The position numbers were made by a program, and so were the translations under genes. Of a stretch of DNA of 64,000 nucleotides, positions 8,771 to 17,396 are shown in pieces. The notes under the pieces are model-generated. The model worked only from the letters and a program-made list of their open reading frames with translations, searched no databases and had not been told where the DNA came from. The number at the start of each line of letters is the position of its first letter. Within the stretch, counting starts at the first letter, position 1. The stretch lies in NCBI RefSeq assembly GCF_003057885.1, contig NZ_QAGK01000013.1, forward strand, positions 1-64,000, read 5' to 3'. Source of the stretch: Oceaniglobus ichthyenteri. Its GTDB lineage: Bacteria > Pseudomonadota > Alphaproteobacteria > Rhodobacterales > Rhodobacteraceae.

Positions 8771-9909
8771 GCGCCGCGCCCACCACCGATGTTGCGGTTG
8801 TGGGCGGCGGGCTGATCGGGCTGTCGATTGCGCTGGCGGTGGCGCGGGGCGGGCAACGGGTGACGGTTTTTGAGGGCGAAGGCGTCGGGCGCCATGCCTC
8901 AAGCGCCAGCGCGGGGGGTGTGCGCAGCCTGAACCGGCATCCGGCGGAAATTGCGCTGGTGCGCGCGGCGCTGCCGCTTTGGGCGGGGCTGGCACAGGAT
9001 CTGGGGCAGGGGGTGGGGTTTTTCGCCTCGGGCCAACTGCGCGTGGCCGAGGATGACGCCGCCCTTGCCGCGCTTGAAAAACGCGCCGCGCTGACCCGCG
9101 ATCTGGGCTTCACCCATGAGGTGATGTTGGACCGCGCCGCGCTGTTTGCGCGCGAACCGGGGGTGGCGCGCCATTGTCTGGGGGCGCTTTTGGTGGCCGA
9201 TGATGGCTTTGCCGATCCGCTGGCGACCCTGCGCGCCTATCGCGCTGCGGCACAGCGCGCCGGGGTGACGATTTGCCAAAACCGGCCCGTGCGCGGATTG
9301 GCGCGCGATGGCGGCGGGATCACCGTGCAAACCGACACCGGGGGCGTTCGGGCAAATGCCGTGGTCAATGCCGCCGGTGCCTGGGGTGGGCAAATTGCGG
9401 CGCAGCTGGGCGAACCGGTGCCGGTTGAACCGCGCGGATTGCAAATGTCGGTCACGGCACCATTGCCCAGCTTTGTGAATGGCGTGATCGGCAGCGAGGG
9501 GCGCAAGCTGTCGCTGAAACAGATGGCAAACGGCACCGTGGTGATTGGCGGTGCGTATCAGGGCAATGTTGACGCGTCCGCGCGCATGGCCCGCCCTTTG
9601 CAACGCCGGGTTGCGGCCAATCTGGCCACGGCGGCGCATCTGTTTCCCGCCCTTGCCCCGGCGCGAATCATCCGCAGTTGGGCGGGGATCGAGGGGTGGT
9701 CACAAGACGCGCTGCCGGTGATTGGGCCCAGTAAAACAATGCCCGGCGTGATCCATGCCTTTGGGTTTAGTGGCCATGGCTTTGCCCTTGTGCCGCTGAT
9801 CGGGCCGTTGGTGGCACAGATGTTAATGGGAAAAAATCCAACAGTTTCCTTGACACAGTTTGATATTTCGCGGTTTTCTAACAGGGAAGAGGACGTAAAC
9901 TATGCTTGA
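8767..9909 (+). CDS. DadA/HcnC-like FAD-dependent oxidoreductase 4 (probable catalytic subunit)
   Basis: 380 residues beginning at an ATGA overlap with the HcnB-like gene. VAVVGGGLIGLSIALAVARGG is the FAD motif, ASSASAGGVRSLNRHPAEI a substrate-domain segment, and FGFSGHGFALVPLIGP the C-terminal FAD-site motif. Its position right after the [2Fe-2S]/HcnB-like pair matches HcnC/OoxB, the subunit that oxidises the amine. The SDR gene starts 8 bp before its stop. This is the fourth DadA-family paralogue in 6.4 kb. Confidence 0.88.
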   Translation: MSAAPTTDVAVVGGGLIGLSIALAVARGGQRVTVFEGEGVGRHASSASAGGVRSLNRHPAEIALVRAALPLWAGLAQDLGQGVGFFASGQLRVAEDDAALAALEKRAALTRDLGFTHEVMLDRAALFAREPGVARHCLGALLVADDGFADPLATLRAYRAAAQRAGVTICQNRPVRGLARDGGGITVQTDTGGVRANAVVNAAGAWGGQIAAQLGEPVPVEPRGLQMSVTAPLPSFVNGVIGSEGRKLSLKQMANGTVVIGGAYQGNVDASARMARPLQRRVAANLATAAHLFPALAPARIIRSWAGIEGWSQDALPVIGPSKTMPGVIHAFGFSGHGFALVPLIGPLVAQMLMGKNPTVSLTQFDISRFSNREEDVNYA

Positions 9910-10615
9910 TCCGAAGGGTCGTATCATCATGGTGTCGGGCGCAAATCGCGGCATTGGCCGCGCTGTGACCGAACTGCTTCATCAGCGCGGCTATAGCGTC
10001 AGCGCAGGCGCGCGCGATGTCGCCGCGTTGGAGCAAGAGCTGCACCATCTGGCCGGGCCGCGGCTGTTGTGTGCCCATTACGATGCGGTGAACCGAGACA
10101 GCCATACCGCCTGGGTTGAAACAACGGCGCAACGATTTGGCCGCATTGATGGCCTGGTCAACAATGCCGGCACGTCTAACACTTTTTCCATCGAACAGGG
10201 CGACGAGGCCGATCTGGATGCCCTGTGGGCGATCAATTTCAAAGGCCCGCTGTTTTTGACCCGTGCCTGTCTGCCGTATCTGAAAGACAGCGGCGCGGGC
10301 CGGATCATCAACCTGTCATCGCTGTCGGGCAAACGGGTGCGCAACGACAACATTGCCTATGGCGCGACGAAATTCGCGATGATGGCGCTCAGCCATGCCA
10401 GCCGCCGGGTGGGGTGGGATCACGGCGTGCGTGCCACTGCCGTCTGCCCCAGTTTTGTGGGCACCGATCTGACGGCGGATGTCACCAAGGTGACCCGCGA
10501 TGAAATGATCGCGCCCGGCGATCTGGCCGAACTGATCGCGACGCTGATCGCATTGCCAAACACCGCCAGCGTGGCGGAATTGCTGGTGAATTGCCGACTG
10601 GAAGACACGCTATAA
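9902..10615 (+). CDS. Short-chain dehydrogenase/reductase (SDR)
   Basis: 237 residues with the classical SDR markers. The NAD(P)-binding SGANRGIGRAV is near residue 12, NNAGTSN near 90, a catalytic Ser in INLSSLSGK, and YGATK supplies the Tyr-x3-Lys pair. Its start overlaps the upstream flavoprotein by 8 bp, so it belongs to the same operon. A plausible role is reduction or oxidation of a carbonyl or hydroxyl released from the transported compound. The substrate is not evident. Confidence 0.9.
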   Translation: MLDPKGRIIMVSGANRGIGRAVTELLHQRGYSVSAGARDVAALEQELHHLAGPRLLCAHYDAVNRDSHTAWVETTAQRFGRIDGLVNNAGTSNTFSIEQGDEADLDALWAINFKGPLFLTRACLPYLKDSGAGRIINLSSLSGKRVRNDNIAYGATKFAMMALSHASRRVGWDHGVRATAVCPSFVGTDLTADVTKVTRDEMIAPGDLAELIATLIALPNTASVAELLVNCRLEDTL

Positions 10616-10638
10616 AATATAATAAAAAGGGGAGAGAT

Positions 10639-12183
10639 ATGAGAACACGATTGTTTGCGCTCAGCGCGTTGGCCTTGGCCGCCGCCACGGGGGCCCATGC
10701 CGCCGGAACCACCCTGAATGTGGGCATGGCCAGCGCCGATGCCGGGGCGATTGACCCCCATGTGGCCACCTCGACCCCCGACAAGGGGCTGCTTCATTGG
10801 ATGTTTAACGGGTTGGTGCGCATCCAACCGGGCCGCGCCAGCCCAGAGTTCATCGAACCCGATATCGCCAAAAGCTGGACAACCTCGGACGATGGGCTGA
10901 CCTGGGTATTTACCCTGCGCGATGATGTGCAATGCCACGGCGATTATGGTCAACTTGACGCGCAGGATGTGGTGTTTTCGCTGAACCGGGCGTCAAACCC
11001 CGATACATCGTCTTTTGCCAATGATTACAACGTGATCGAATCGATCGAGGCCACCGGCGATTACGAAGTCACGATCAAGCTGACCGATGCCGAGGCCAGT
11101 TTCCTGGGCAAGCTGGTGCCCTATCACGGCGGCAATATCGTGTGTCAGGACGCGGTCGAGGCCTTGGGCGACGATTTTCAAAGCCAACCGGTGGGCACCG
11201 GCCCGTTCATGTTTGCCGAATATCAGCCACAGCAATATGTGAAACTGATCGCCAATCCCGAATATTTCCGCGGTGAGCCGAAGATCAAGGAAATTTTCTA
11301 TCGCTATATCCCATCCGATGCCTCGCGCGATCTGGCATTTCAGGCCGGTGAGATCGACATGATCTATGGCCGTCAGGATCAAACCTGGGTGGAGCGGATT
11401 CAAAAGGTGGACGGCACCAAGATCATCAAGATGCAGCCCGGTGAAATGACCACGATTCATTTGAACATGACCATGCCGCCGCTGGATGATGTGCGGGTGC
11501 GCCGCGCCATCGCCCATGCGGTCAACCGCGATGCGATGGTGCAGTTTCGCGGCGAAGACGTGACCATTTCATCGCCCTCTCCGGTGCCCGAAGGGTATCA
11601 GGGGTTTACCGCCGATGTGCCGAGCTATGAGTTTTCGATTGAAAAGGCCAAGGCATTGCTGGCCGAGGCCGGGCATCCCGATGGCGTTACCCTGACATCG
11701 GTGCAAACCAGCCTGCCGGGCATGTTGACCACGATGGAAGTGTTGCAATCGCTGCTGCGCGATGCCGGTATCAACCTGGAACTGGAGCTGGTCGAACATG
11801 CCACGTTCCATCAGATGATCCGCGATGATGCCAGTCAGGTCACCCAATATTCGGCGGCGCGTTTTCCGGTGGCCGATACGTACCTGACACAGTTTTATCA
11901 TTCCAACAGCATCGTCGGCACGCCGGGCGCTGTGACCAATTTCAGCCATTGCGCCGTGGCCGATGCGGAAATTGAGGCGGCACGCGGTGAAACCGACCCG
12001 GCCAAGCAGGATGAATATTGGGCCACCGCCCAGCAAAAGATCATGGAAGAGGTCTGTGCCATTCCGATCTATCAAAACCTGCAACTCTGGGCCTGGAATG
12101 ACAACCTTGATCTCGGGGTTGAGGTCATGGGGTCCCTGAACCTTAGCCCGCCTGTGACCGAACTGGCAGGTTTTGCAGAATGA
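10639..12183 (+). CDS. ABC transporter substrate-binding protein, family 5 (peptide/opine type)
   Basis: 514 residues. The ATG at 10639 follows a GGGGAGAG ribosome-binding site. A Sec signal peptide (MRTRLFALSALALAAATGAHA) is obvious. The mature part shows SBP_bac_5 features: GLLHWMFNGLVR, the DGLTWVFTLRDDVQCH segment, DDVRVRRAIAHAVNRD, and a long C-terminal lobe. In the periplasm it should deliver ligand to the two permeases and fused ATPase encoded next. These proteins bind di/oligopeptides, opines, glutathione or nickel; clustering with C-N oxidising flavoproteins favours an opine or amino-acid conjugate. AT-rich spacing (10616-10638) separates it from the SDR gene, so an internal promoter is possible. 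Confidence 0.93.
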   Translation: MRTRLFALSALALAAATGAHAAGTTLNVGMASADAGAIDPHVATSTPDKGLLHWMFNGLVRIQPGRASPEFIEPDIAKSWTTSDDGLTWVFTLRDDVQCHGDYGQLDAQDVVFSLNRASNPDTSSFANDYNVIESIEATGDYEVTIKLTDAEASFLGKLVPYHGGNIVCQDAVEALGDDFQSQPVGTGPFMFAEYQPQQYVKLIANPEYFRGEPKIKEIFYRYIPSDASRDLAFQAGEIDMIYGRQDQTWVERIQKVDGTKIIKMQPGEMTTIHLNMTMPPLDDVRVRRAIAHAVNRDAMVQFRGEDVTISSPSPVPEGYQGFTADVPSYEFSIEKAKALLAEAGHPDGVTLTSVQTSLPGMLTTMEVLQSLLRDAGINLELELVEHATFHQMIRDDASQVTQYSAARFPVADTYLTQFYHSNSIVGTPGAVTNFSHCAVADAEIEAARGETDPAKQDEYWATAQQKIMEEVCAIPIYQNLQLWAWNDNLDLGVEVMGSLNLSPPVTELAGFAE

Positions 12184-12211
12184 TGCCGACCCGTAACAGG
12201 GCGAAGGGCGC

Positions 12212-13153
12212 ATGACAGCGTTCTTCGTCAAACGGTTGGCGTTCTCGGTCATCACGCTGTTTGGCGTGCTGACCATCGTGTTCTTTATCGTGCGGGTGTT
12301 GCCCGGCGATCCGGCGCTGGTGATTCTGGGCGATCAGGCCAGTCAGGCCGCGATTGACGCCATGCGCGACCGCCTTGGCCTGAACGATCCGTTGTTTACC
12401 CAATATCTGCGGTTTTTGGGCGGGGCGTTGGTGGGCGATTGGGGCGTTTCCATGGTATCAGGGCGGCCCGTGGTCGAAGAAATCCTCAAGGTGTTGCCCG
12501 CCACGATTGAACTGACCGTCGTGTCATTGATCCTGGGCGCGGTGGTGGGGATACCGCTGGGCGTGTGGTCGGCGGTGCGGCGCAACGAAGTGCCCGATTA
12601 TATCATCCGCATCGCATCACTTTTGGGTCTGTCTTTGCCGGCCTTTGTCTCGGCGATCTTGCTGTTGTTGATGTTTGCCATCACCCTGCGCTGGTTTCCG
12701 GTGATGTCGTCGGGGCAGGGCGATACATTGGCCGATCGCGCGCGCGATCTGGCGCTGCCCGCGATCAATCTGGGGCTGATCATGTCGGCCTATATCACCC
12801 GCGTCGCCCGGTCGGCCATGTTGGAGGTGCTGAATCAGGATTACGTGCGTACCGCCCATGCCAAAGGGTTGGTGTTTAACGTCATCATCTGGCGGCACTG
12901 TCTGCGCAACGCGCTTATTCCCGTGGTGACGGTTGTGGGCCTCTATCTGGGGATTTTGATCGGCAATTCGGTGCTGACCGAAATCGTGTTCAACCGCCCC
13001 GGATTGGGCAAACTGATCGTCGGCGCGCTGAACCAGCGTGATTATACGATGTTGCAGGGGATGATGGTGATCTACACCTTGATCGTTGTTCTGGTGAACC
13101 TGCTTACCGATCTGGTTTATGGCCTGATTGATCCAAGGATTCAGTATTCATGA
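12212..13153 (+). CDS. ABC transporter permease, DppB type
   Basis: 313 residues. The N-terminus (MTAFFVKRLAFSVITLFGV) begins with one membrane helix and a long extracytoplasmic loop containing DRLGLNDPLFTQYLRFL, typical of DppB/OppB permeases. Several further helices follow, and the EAA-type coupling loop is around EVLNQDYVRTAHAKGL. It starts 28 bp after the binding-protein gene and overlaps the next permease gene by 4 bp. It forms the membrane channel together with the DppC-type protein. Confidence 0.93.
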   Translation: MTAFFVKRLAFSVITLFGVLTIVFFIVRVLPGDPALVILGDQASQAAIDAMRDRLGLNDPLFTQYLRFLGGALVGDWGVSMVSGRPVVEEILKVLPATIELTVVSLILGAVVGIPLGVWSAVRRNEVPDYIIRIASLLGLSLPAFVSAILLLLMFAITLRWFPVMSSGQGDTLADRARDLALPAINLGLIMSAYITRVARSAMLEVLNQDYVRTAHAKGLVFNVIIWRHCLRNALIPVVTVVGLYLGILIGNSVLTEIVFNRPGLGKLIVGALNQRDYTMLQGMMVIYTLIVVLVNLLTDLVYGLIDPRIQYS

Positions 13154-14040
13154 ACAGCCATGTCCAACGCGGCGCATACCTGCGCCAGACATTCCGGGCC
13201 ATGGGCGCGGGGCTTTATTCGGCCTTTAACACTAATAAAACATCGTGGATCGGGCTGGGCCTGTTTGGCTTTGTGGTGTTTGTGGCGGTGTTTGCGCCGT
13301 GGCTGGCGCCCTATGACCCGATTGACCAAAACATCCTGAACCGGCTGAAACCGCCCTCGGCGGATCATTGGTTTGGCACCGATCAATTTGGCCGCGATAT
13401 CCTGTCGCGCATCATGTATGGCGCGCGGATATCGCTGGTGATTGGGCTGTTGGCGATCACTGGCGCGCTGATTATCGGGTCGGCCATTGGGGTGATTGCG
13501 GGGTATTACGGCGGTATCCTCGATATTATCATCATGCAGATCATGGATGTTCTGCTGGCCTTTCCGGCGCTGATTTTGGGGTTGATCGTGGTGGCGATGT
13601 TGGGGCCATCGGTCACGAACCTGGCCATTGCCATTGCACTGACGGCAATTCCGCCCTTTGCCCGGATTGCCCGCGCGCCGACCATTTCGGTGAAACAGCG
13701 CGAATATCTCTCGGCCGGGCGTGCATTGGGGTTTTCCGATGTGCGGCTGATGCTGGGCCATATCGTGCCCAATATCCTGCCTGAAATTCTGGTTATGGGG
13801 TCGCTCTGGCTGGCCACGGCCATTCGGGTTGAGGCATCGTTGGCCTTTATCGGCCTTGGGGTTTCGCCGCCCACCCCCACCTGGGGCGGGATGATCCGCG
13901 AAGGGTTTGAGAATATATTGGACAGTTTTTGGTTGGCGTTCTTTCCGTCGATGGCGATCCTGTTGGTGGTGTTTGCCCTGAACATGCTGGGTGACGGGCT
14001 GCGCGATGCGATTGACCCCCGATTGAAGGACGCAGGATGA
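13150..14040 (+). CDS. ABC transporter permease, DppC type
   Basis: 296 residues. The N-terminal cytoplasmic tail and first helix are followed by GTDQFGRDILSRIMYGARISL, the hallmark of DppC/OppC permeases. The coupling loop is around SAGRALGFSDVRLMLGHIVPN, and the C-terminus is DGLRDAIDPRLKD, also typical. It has ATGA overlaps at both ends, to the DppB-type gene and the fused ATPase gene, so the three membrane components are translationally coupled. Confidence 0.94.
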   Translation: MNSHVQRGAYLRQTFRAMGAGLYSAFNTNKTSWIGLGLFGFVVFVAVFAPWLAPYDPIDQNILNRLKPPSADHWFGTDQFGRDILSRIMYGARISLVIGLLAITGALIIGSAIGVIAGYYGGILDIIIMQIMDVLLAFPALILGLIVVAMLGPSVTNLAIAIALTAIPPFARIARAPTISVKQREYLSAGRALGFSDVRLMLGHIVPNILPEILVMGSLWLATAIRVEASLAFIGLGVSPPTPTWGGMIREGFENILDSFWLAFFPSMAILLVVFALNMLGDGLRDAIDPRLKDAG

Positions 14041-15842
14041 GCGCGCCAGTGCTGAACGTTGAAAACCTGACCGTATCGTTTCGCAGTGGGGAAGCGTGGA
14101 ACAGTGTCGTGCGCGATTTCAGCTTTACCATTGATGCGGGCGAAACCGTGGCGGTGGTGGGCGAATCCGGCTCGGGCAAATCGGTCACGGCGCTGTCGAT
14201 CATGCGGCTGTTGCCCGAACGCCAATCGCGGATTGAGGGGCGGATTTCCCTGTCGGGGCGTGAATTAACCGCGCTGCCCGAACCCGAGATGCGCAATGTG
14301 CGCGGCGGTGAAATCGGGATGATTTTTCAAGAGCCCATGACATCGCTGAACCCGGTTCTGACCACCGGATTTCAACTGATCGAGGCGCTGCGCCGCCACC
14401 GCGATATGGATTATGCCGCCGCGCGGGCCGAGGCGCTGCGCCTGTTTGATCTGGTGCGCATCCCCGATGCGGCGCGCCGGATTGATGAACACCCGCACAC
14501 GTTTTCGGGCGGTCAACGCCAACGGGTGATGATCGCCATGGCGATGGCGTGCCGCCCGAAACTGTTGATCGCGGATGAACCCACAACCGCGCTGGATGTG
14601 ACGATTCAGGCGCAAATCCTGGGCCTGATCCGCGAATTGCAGACCGAATATGGCATGGCGGTGATGTTTATCACCCATGACATGGGCGTGGTCGCCGAAA
14701 TCGCCGACCGGGTCGAAGTGATGTTAAAGGGCGATGGCGTGGAAAGCGGCCCGGTGGAACAGGTGTTTGCAAATCCGCGCCACGATTACACCCGCCGCCT
14801 GCTCGCCGCCGTGCCGAAACTGGGCGCGTTGGGCGATACGGCCACACCGCGCCGCTTTCCCGATCTCACCACCACCCCGCCCGAACCCGAACCCGGCCCC
14901 GAGGACGACCAGCGGGGCAAAGAAATCTTGGCCGTGCAAGGGCTTGTCACCCGATTTGACATTCGCGGCGGGGTCTTCGGCCGGGTGAAAAAGCGGGTTC
15001 ATGCGGTTGAGGATATATCGTTTGATATTCGAGAGGGCGAAACACTGTCCCTGGTCGGGGAATCGGGCTGTGGCAAATCCACCACGGGCCGGTCGATCCT
15101 GCAACTGGAACAGCCGCGCGCGGGCAATATCCTGTTTGAAGGGCGCGATCTGGCCGACAGCAACAAATCCGAATTGCGCGCCCTGCGCCGCCGGATGCAG
15201 ATCATTTTCCAAGATCCCTATGGGTCACTGAACCCGCGCAAAACCGTGGGCGCCGCCATTGGTGAGCCGATTCGCGTGCATGGGTTAAAATCCGGCGCGG
15301 CGGTTGAGGATGAGGTGGTGCGCCTGTTGGAATTGGTCGGGCTGTCGCGCGATCATGTGCTGCGTTATCCCCATGAGTTTTCCGGCGGCCAGCGGCAAAG
15401 AATTTGCATCGCCCGCTCGCTTGCCCTGAACCCCCGCTTGATTGTCGCCGATGAATCGGTGTCGGCGCTGGATGCATCGATCAAGGCGCAGGTGGTGAAT
15501 CTGATGTTGGATCTGCAGCGCGAAATGGGGCTGGCCTATTTGTTTATCAGTCACGACATTTCCATCGTGGAACGGGTCAGTCACCGGGTGGCGGTGATGC
15601 TGTCGGGGCGGATCGTTGAAATCGGCCCCCGGTCCGAGGTGTTGAACCGCCCGGTGCATGATTACACCAAAAAACTGATCGCCGCCGTGCCGGTGCCCGA
15701 CCCGTCACAGCGCCGCATCCGCACCGGCCTGATCGAAGAGGAACTGCCCAGCGTGATCCGCCCGCTGGATTGGCAACCAGCCCCAAGCAAAATGATCGAA
15801 GTCGGCCCCGACCATTTTGTTTTACAGGACGACAGCACATAA
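14037..15842 (+). CDS. Dipeptide-type ABC transporter ATP-binding protein, fused DppD-DppF
   Basis: 601 residues carrying two complete nucleotide-binding domains in one chain. The first has [21 protein letters not shown] and DEPTTALD; the second, after about residue 310, has [22 protein letters not shown] and DESVSALD. In most family members DppD and DppF are separate, but the fused form is common in alphaproteobacteria. It powers import through the two upstream permeases. It is the last gene of the plus-strand operon that starts at 2574. Confidence 0.95.
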   Translation: MSAPVLNVENLTVSFRSGEAWNSVVRDFSFTIDAGETVAVVGESGSGKSVTALSIMRLLPERQSRIEGRISLSGRELTALPEPEMRNVRGGEIGMIFQEPMTSLNPVLTTGFQLIEALRRHRDMDYAAARAEALRLFDLVRIPDAARRIDEHPHTFSGGQRQRVMIAMAMACRPKLLIADEPTTALDVTIQAQILGLIRELQTEYGMAVMFITHDMGVVAEIADRVEVMLKGDGVESGPVEQVFANPRHDYTRRLLAAVPKLGALGDTATPRRFPDLTTTPPEPEPGPEDDQRGKEILAVQGLVTRFDIRGGVFGRVKKRVHAVEDISFDIREGETLSLVGESGCGKSTTGRSILQLEQPRAGNILFEGRDLADSNKSELRALRRRMQIIFQDPYGSLNPRKTVGAAIGEPIRVHGLKSGAAVEDEVVRLLELVGLSRDHVLRYPHEFSGGQRQRICIARSLALNPRLIVADESVSALDASIKAQVVNLMLDLQREMGLAYLFISHDISIVERVSHRVAVMLSGRIVEIGPRSEVLNRPVHDYTKKLIAAVPVPDPSQRRIRTGLIEEELPSVIRPLDWQPAPSKMIEVGPDHFVLQDDST

Positions 15843-15962
15843 TCTGCCTGTTCTTGGCTTTTGGCCAGGGGGAGTTAACATAACCCTGATTATAAAGTGC
15901 AGTCACGGCCCGGAAAATTTGCCATTCTCCGCACCGCCCCGCTGTTTTCACCCCCGCGGGGG
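15843..15962. other. Convergent intergenic space with a 12-bp GC palindrome
   Basis: This gap lies between the ABC ATPase (plus) and the aldehyde dehydrogenase (minus). CCCCCGCGGGGG at 15951-15962 is a perfect palindrome touching the dehydrogenase stop codon, but it has almost no loop and no T-run on either strand. It is at best a weak terminator. No gene is visible here. Confidence 0.3.
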
Positions 15963-17396
15963 TTAGGGGGCGCCCGCGACCAGTTTGATTTCCATGAACT
16001 CTTCAATCCCGAAAATACCGCCCTCGCGGCCAATCCCCGAGGCTTTGACGCCGCCAAATGGGCTGCCTGGTGAAATGTCTGAACCGTTGACCAATACCAT
16101 GCCCGCCTCAAGATCGCGGATCATTCGGTGGGCGCGGTCCCGGTCGGCGGTGTGGACAAACGCGGCCAGGCCATAATCGCTGTCATTGGCGATGCTCAGG
16201 GCGTCGGTTTCGTCGTCAAACGGGATCATCACCACCACGGGGCCGAAAATCTCGGTGCGGGCCACCTCCATGTCGTTGGTCACATCGGCCAGGATCGTGG
16301 GCGCGACGAAACAGCCATTGGCAAATTCGGGTGGCACATCCAGGCCCCCCGCCACCAGCCGCGCGCCGGTGTTCAGACCGCTTTTTATCATTGCGCGAAT
16401 ATGGGCGTGTTGGCGGGCATTGGCGACGGGGCCGATATGCGCACCGGGCTGATCGGGCCAGCCGATGGTCCAATCCGCGGCCAAACGCGCGGCGACCGTC
16501 ACCGCATCGTCATACGCGCTGCGTTCAATCAACAAACGGGTCGGGGCGTTGCAGTTTTGCCCGGAATTGTTGAACGCTTTGCGCAGGGTACTGGTCAGGG
16601 CAGCGTCCAGATCGGCATCGGCAAAGATCACACAGGCCGATTTGCCGCCCAGTTCCAGCGCACAGCGTTTGATCCCCTCGGCGGCGGTGCGGGCGATCCG
16701 GCCCCCCGCCGCGGTCGATCCGGTAAAGGAAATCACATCGACACCGGGATGGGCAGTCAGGGTGGCACCTGCCCCTGCCCCATCGCCGTGAATCATGTTG
16801 AAGGCCCCGGCGGGCAGATCGGCGGCGTGCATCACCTCGGCCAGGATCGTGGCGCAGATCGGTGTCACCTCGCTGGGTTTCAGGATCATCGGGCAACCGG
16901 CGGCCAGAGCCGCGCCGAGTTTCAGCATGATCTGATGCAACGGCCAATTCCAGGGCGTGATCAGGGCAGCGACCCCGGCGGGCTGGCGCAGCACCAGATC
17001 GCCATTGGCCAGGGGTTCGGACAGAACCACCTCATCGCAGGCGTCGATAAAGGCGTCGATCTTGCCCAGAACACCCGCCGCCTGACCGGCGCGCGCCAGA
17101 TCGATCGGCGCGCCCAGTTCTTGCATGATCGCCTGACCCATATCGTCAATCCGGGCCGCATAGGCGGCGCGGATGCGGTGCAGCATGGCGCGCCGCTGGG
17201 CCATGTCGGTGGCCCGCAGCCCCGGCAGGGCGCGGCGCGCGGCGGCAACGGCGGCATTCACATCGTCAGCCGTGGCCAGGGCGAGGGTGGCGATGGTTTC
17301 ACCATTGGCCGGGTTGGTAACGTTGATCTTTTCGCGGTCCGTGGCGTCAACCCAGGCCCCGTCGATATAGAATTTTGTCGGGTTCGGCAGGGTCAT
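15963..17396 (-). CDS. NAD(P)-dependent aldehyde dehydrogenase
   Basis: 477 residues of the ALDH superfamily. It shows TPWNWPLHQ and LKPSEVTP in the cofactor region, FTGSTAAGGRI, the general-base Glu in LELGGKSA, the catalytic Cys in NSGQNCNAPTR, and a C-terminal PFGGVKASGIGREGG. Its start overlaps the GH2 gene stop (ATGA), making it the last gene of the glycan operon running leftward from 26138. It could oxidise a sugar-derived aldehyde or a lactaldehyde/semialdehyde from downstream sugar breakdown. The specific substrate is not deducible. Confidence 0.92.
   Translation of the reverse strand: MTLPNPTKFYIDGAWVDATDREKINVTNPANGETIATLALATADDVNAAVAAARRALPGLRATDMAQRRAMLHRIRAAYAARIDDMGQAIMQELGAPIDLARAGQAAGVLGKIDAFIDACDEVVLSEPLANGDLVLRQPAGVAALITPWNWPLHQIMLKLGAALAAGCPMILKPSEVTPICATILAEVMHAADLPAGAFNMIHGDGAGAGATLTAHPGVDVISFTGSTAAGGRIARTAAEGIKRCALELGGKSACVIFADADLDAALTSTLRKAFNNSGQNCNAPTRLLIERSAYDDAVTVAARLAADWTIGWPDQPGAHIGPVANARQHAHIRAMIKSGLNTGARLVAGGLDVPPEFANGCFVAPTILADVTNDMEVARTEIFGPVVVMIPFDDETDALSIANDSDYGLAAFVHTADRDRAHRMIRDLEAGMVLVNGSDISPGSPFGGVKASGIGREGGIFGIEEFMEIKLVAGAP

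Noticed and set aside
7117-9909. Hydrogen cyanide synthase (hcnABC)
   Set aside because: The subunit architecture matches, but it is shared with opine oxidases and hydroxyproline dehydrogenases. The linked peptide-type ABC transporter and extra DadA paralogues make glycine-to-HCN less likely, and sequence alone cannot decide.
15951-15962. CCCCCGCGGGGG as a bidirectional terminator
   Set aside because: The palindrome has no loop room and no T-run on either strand.
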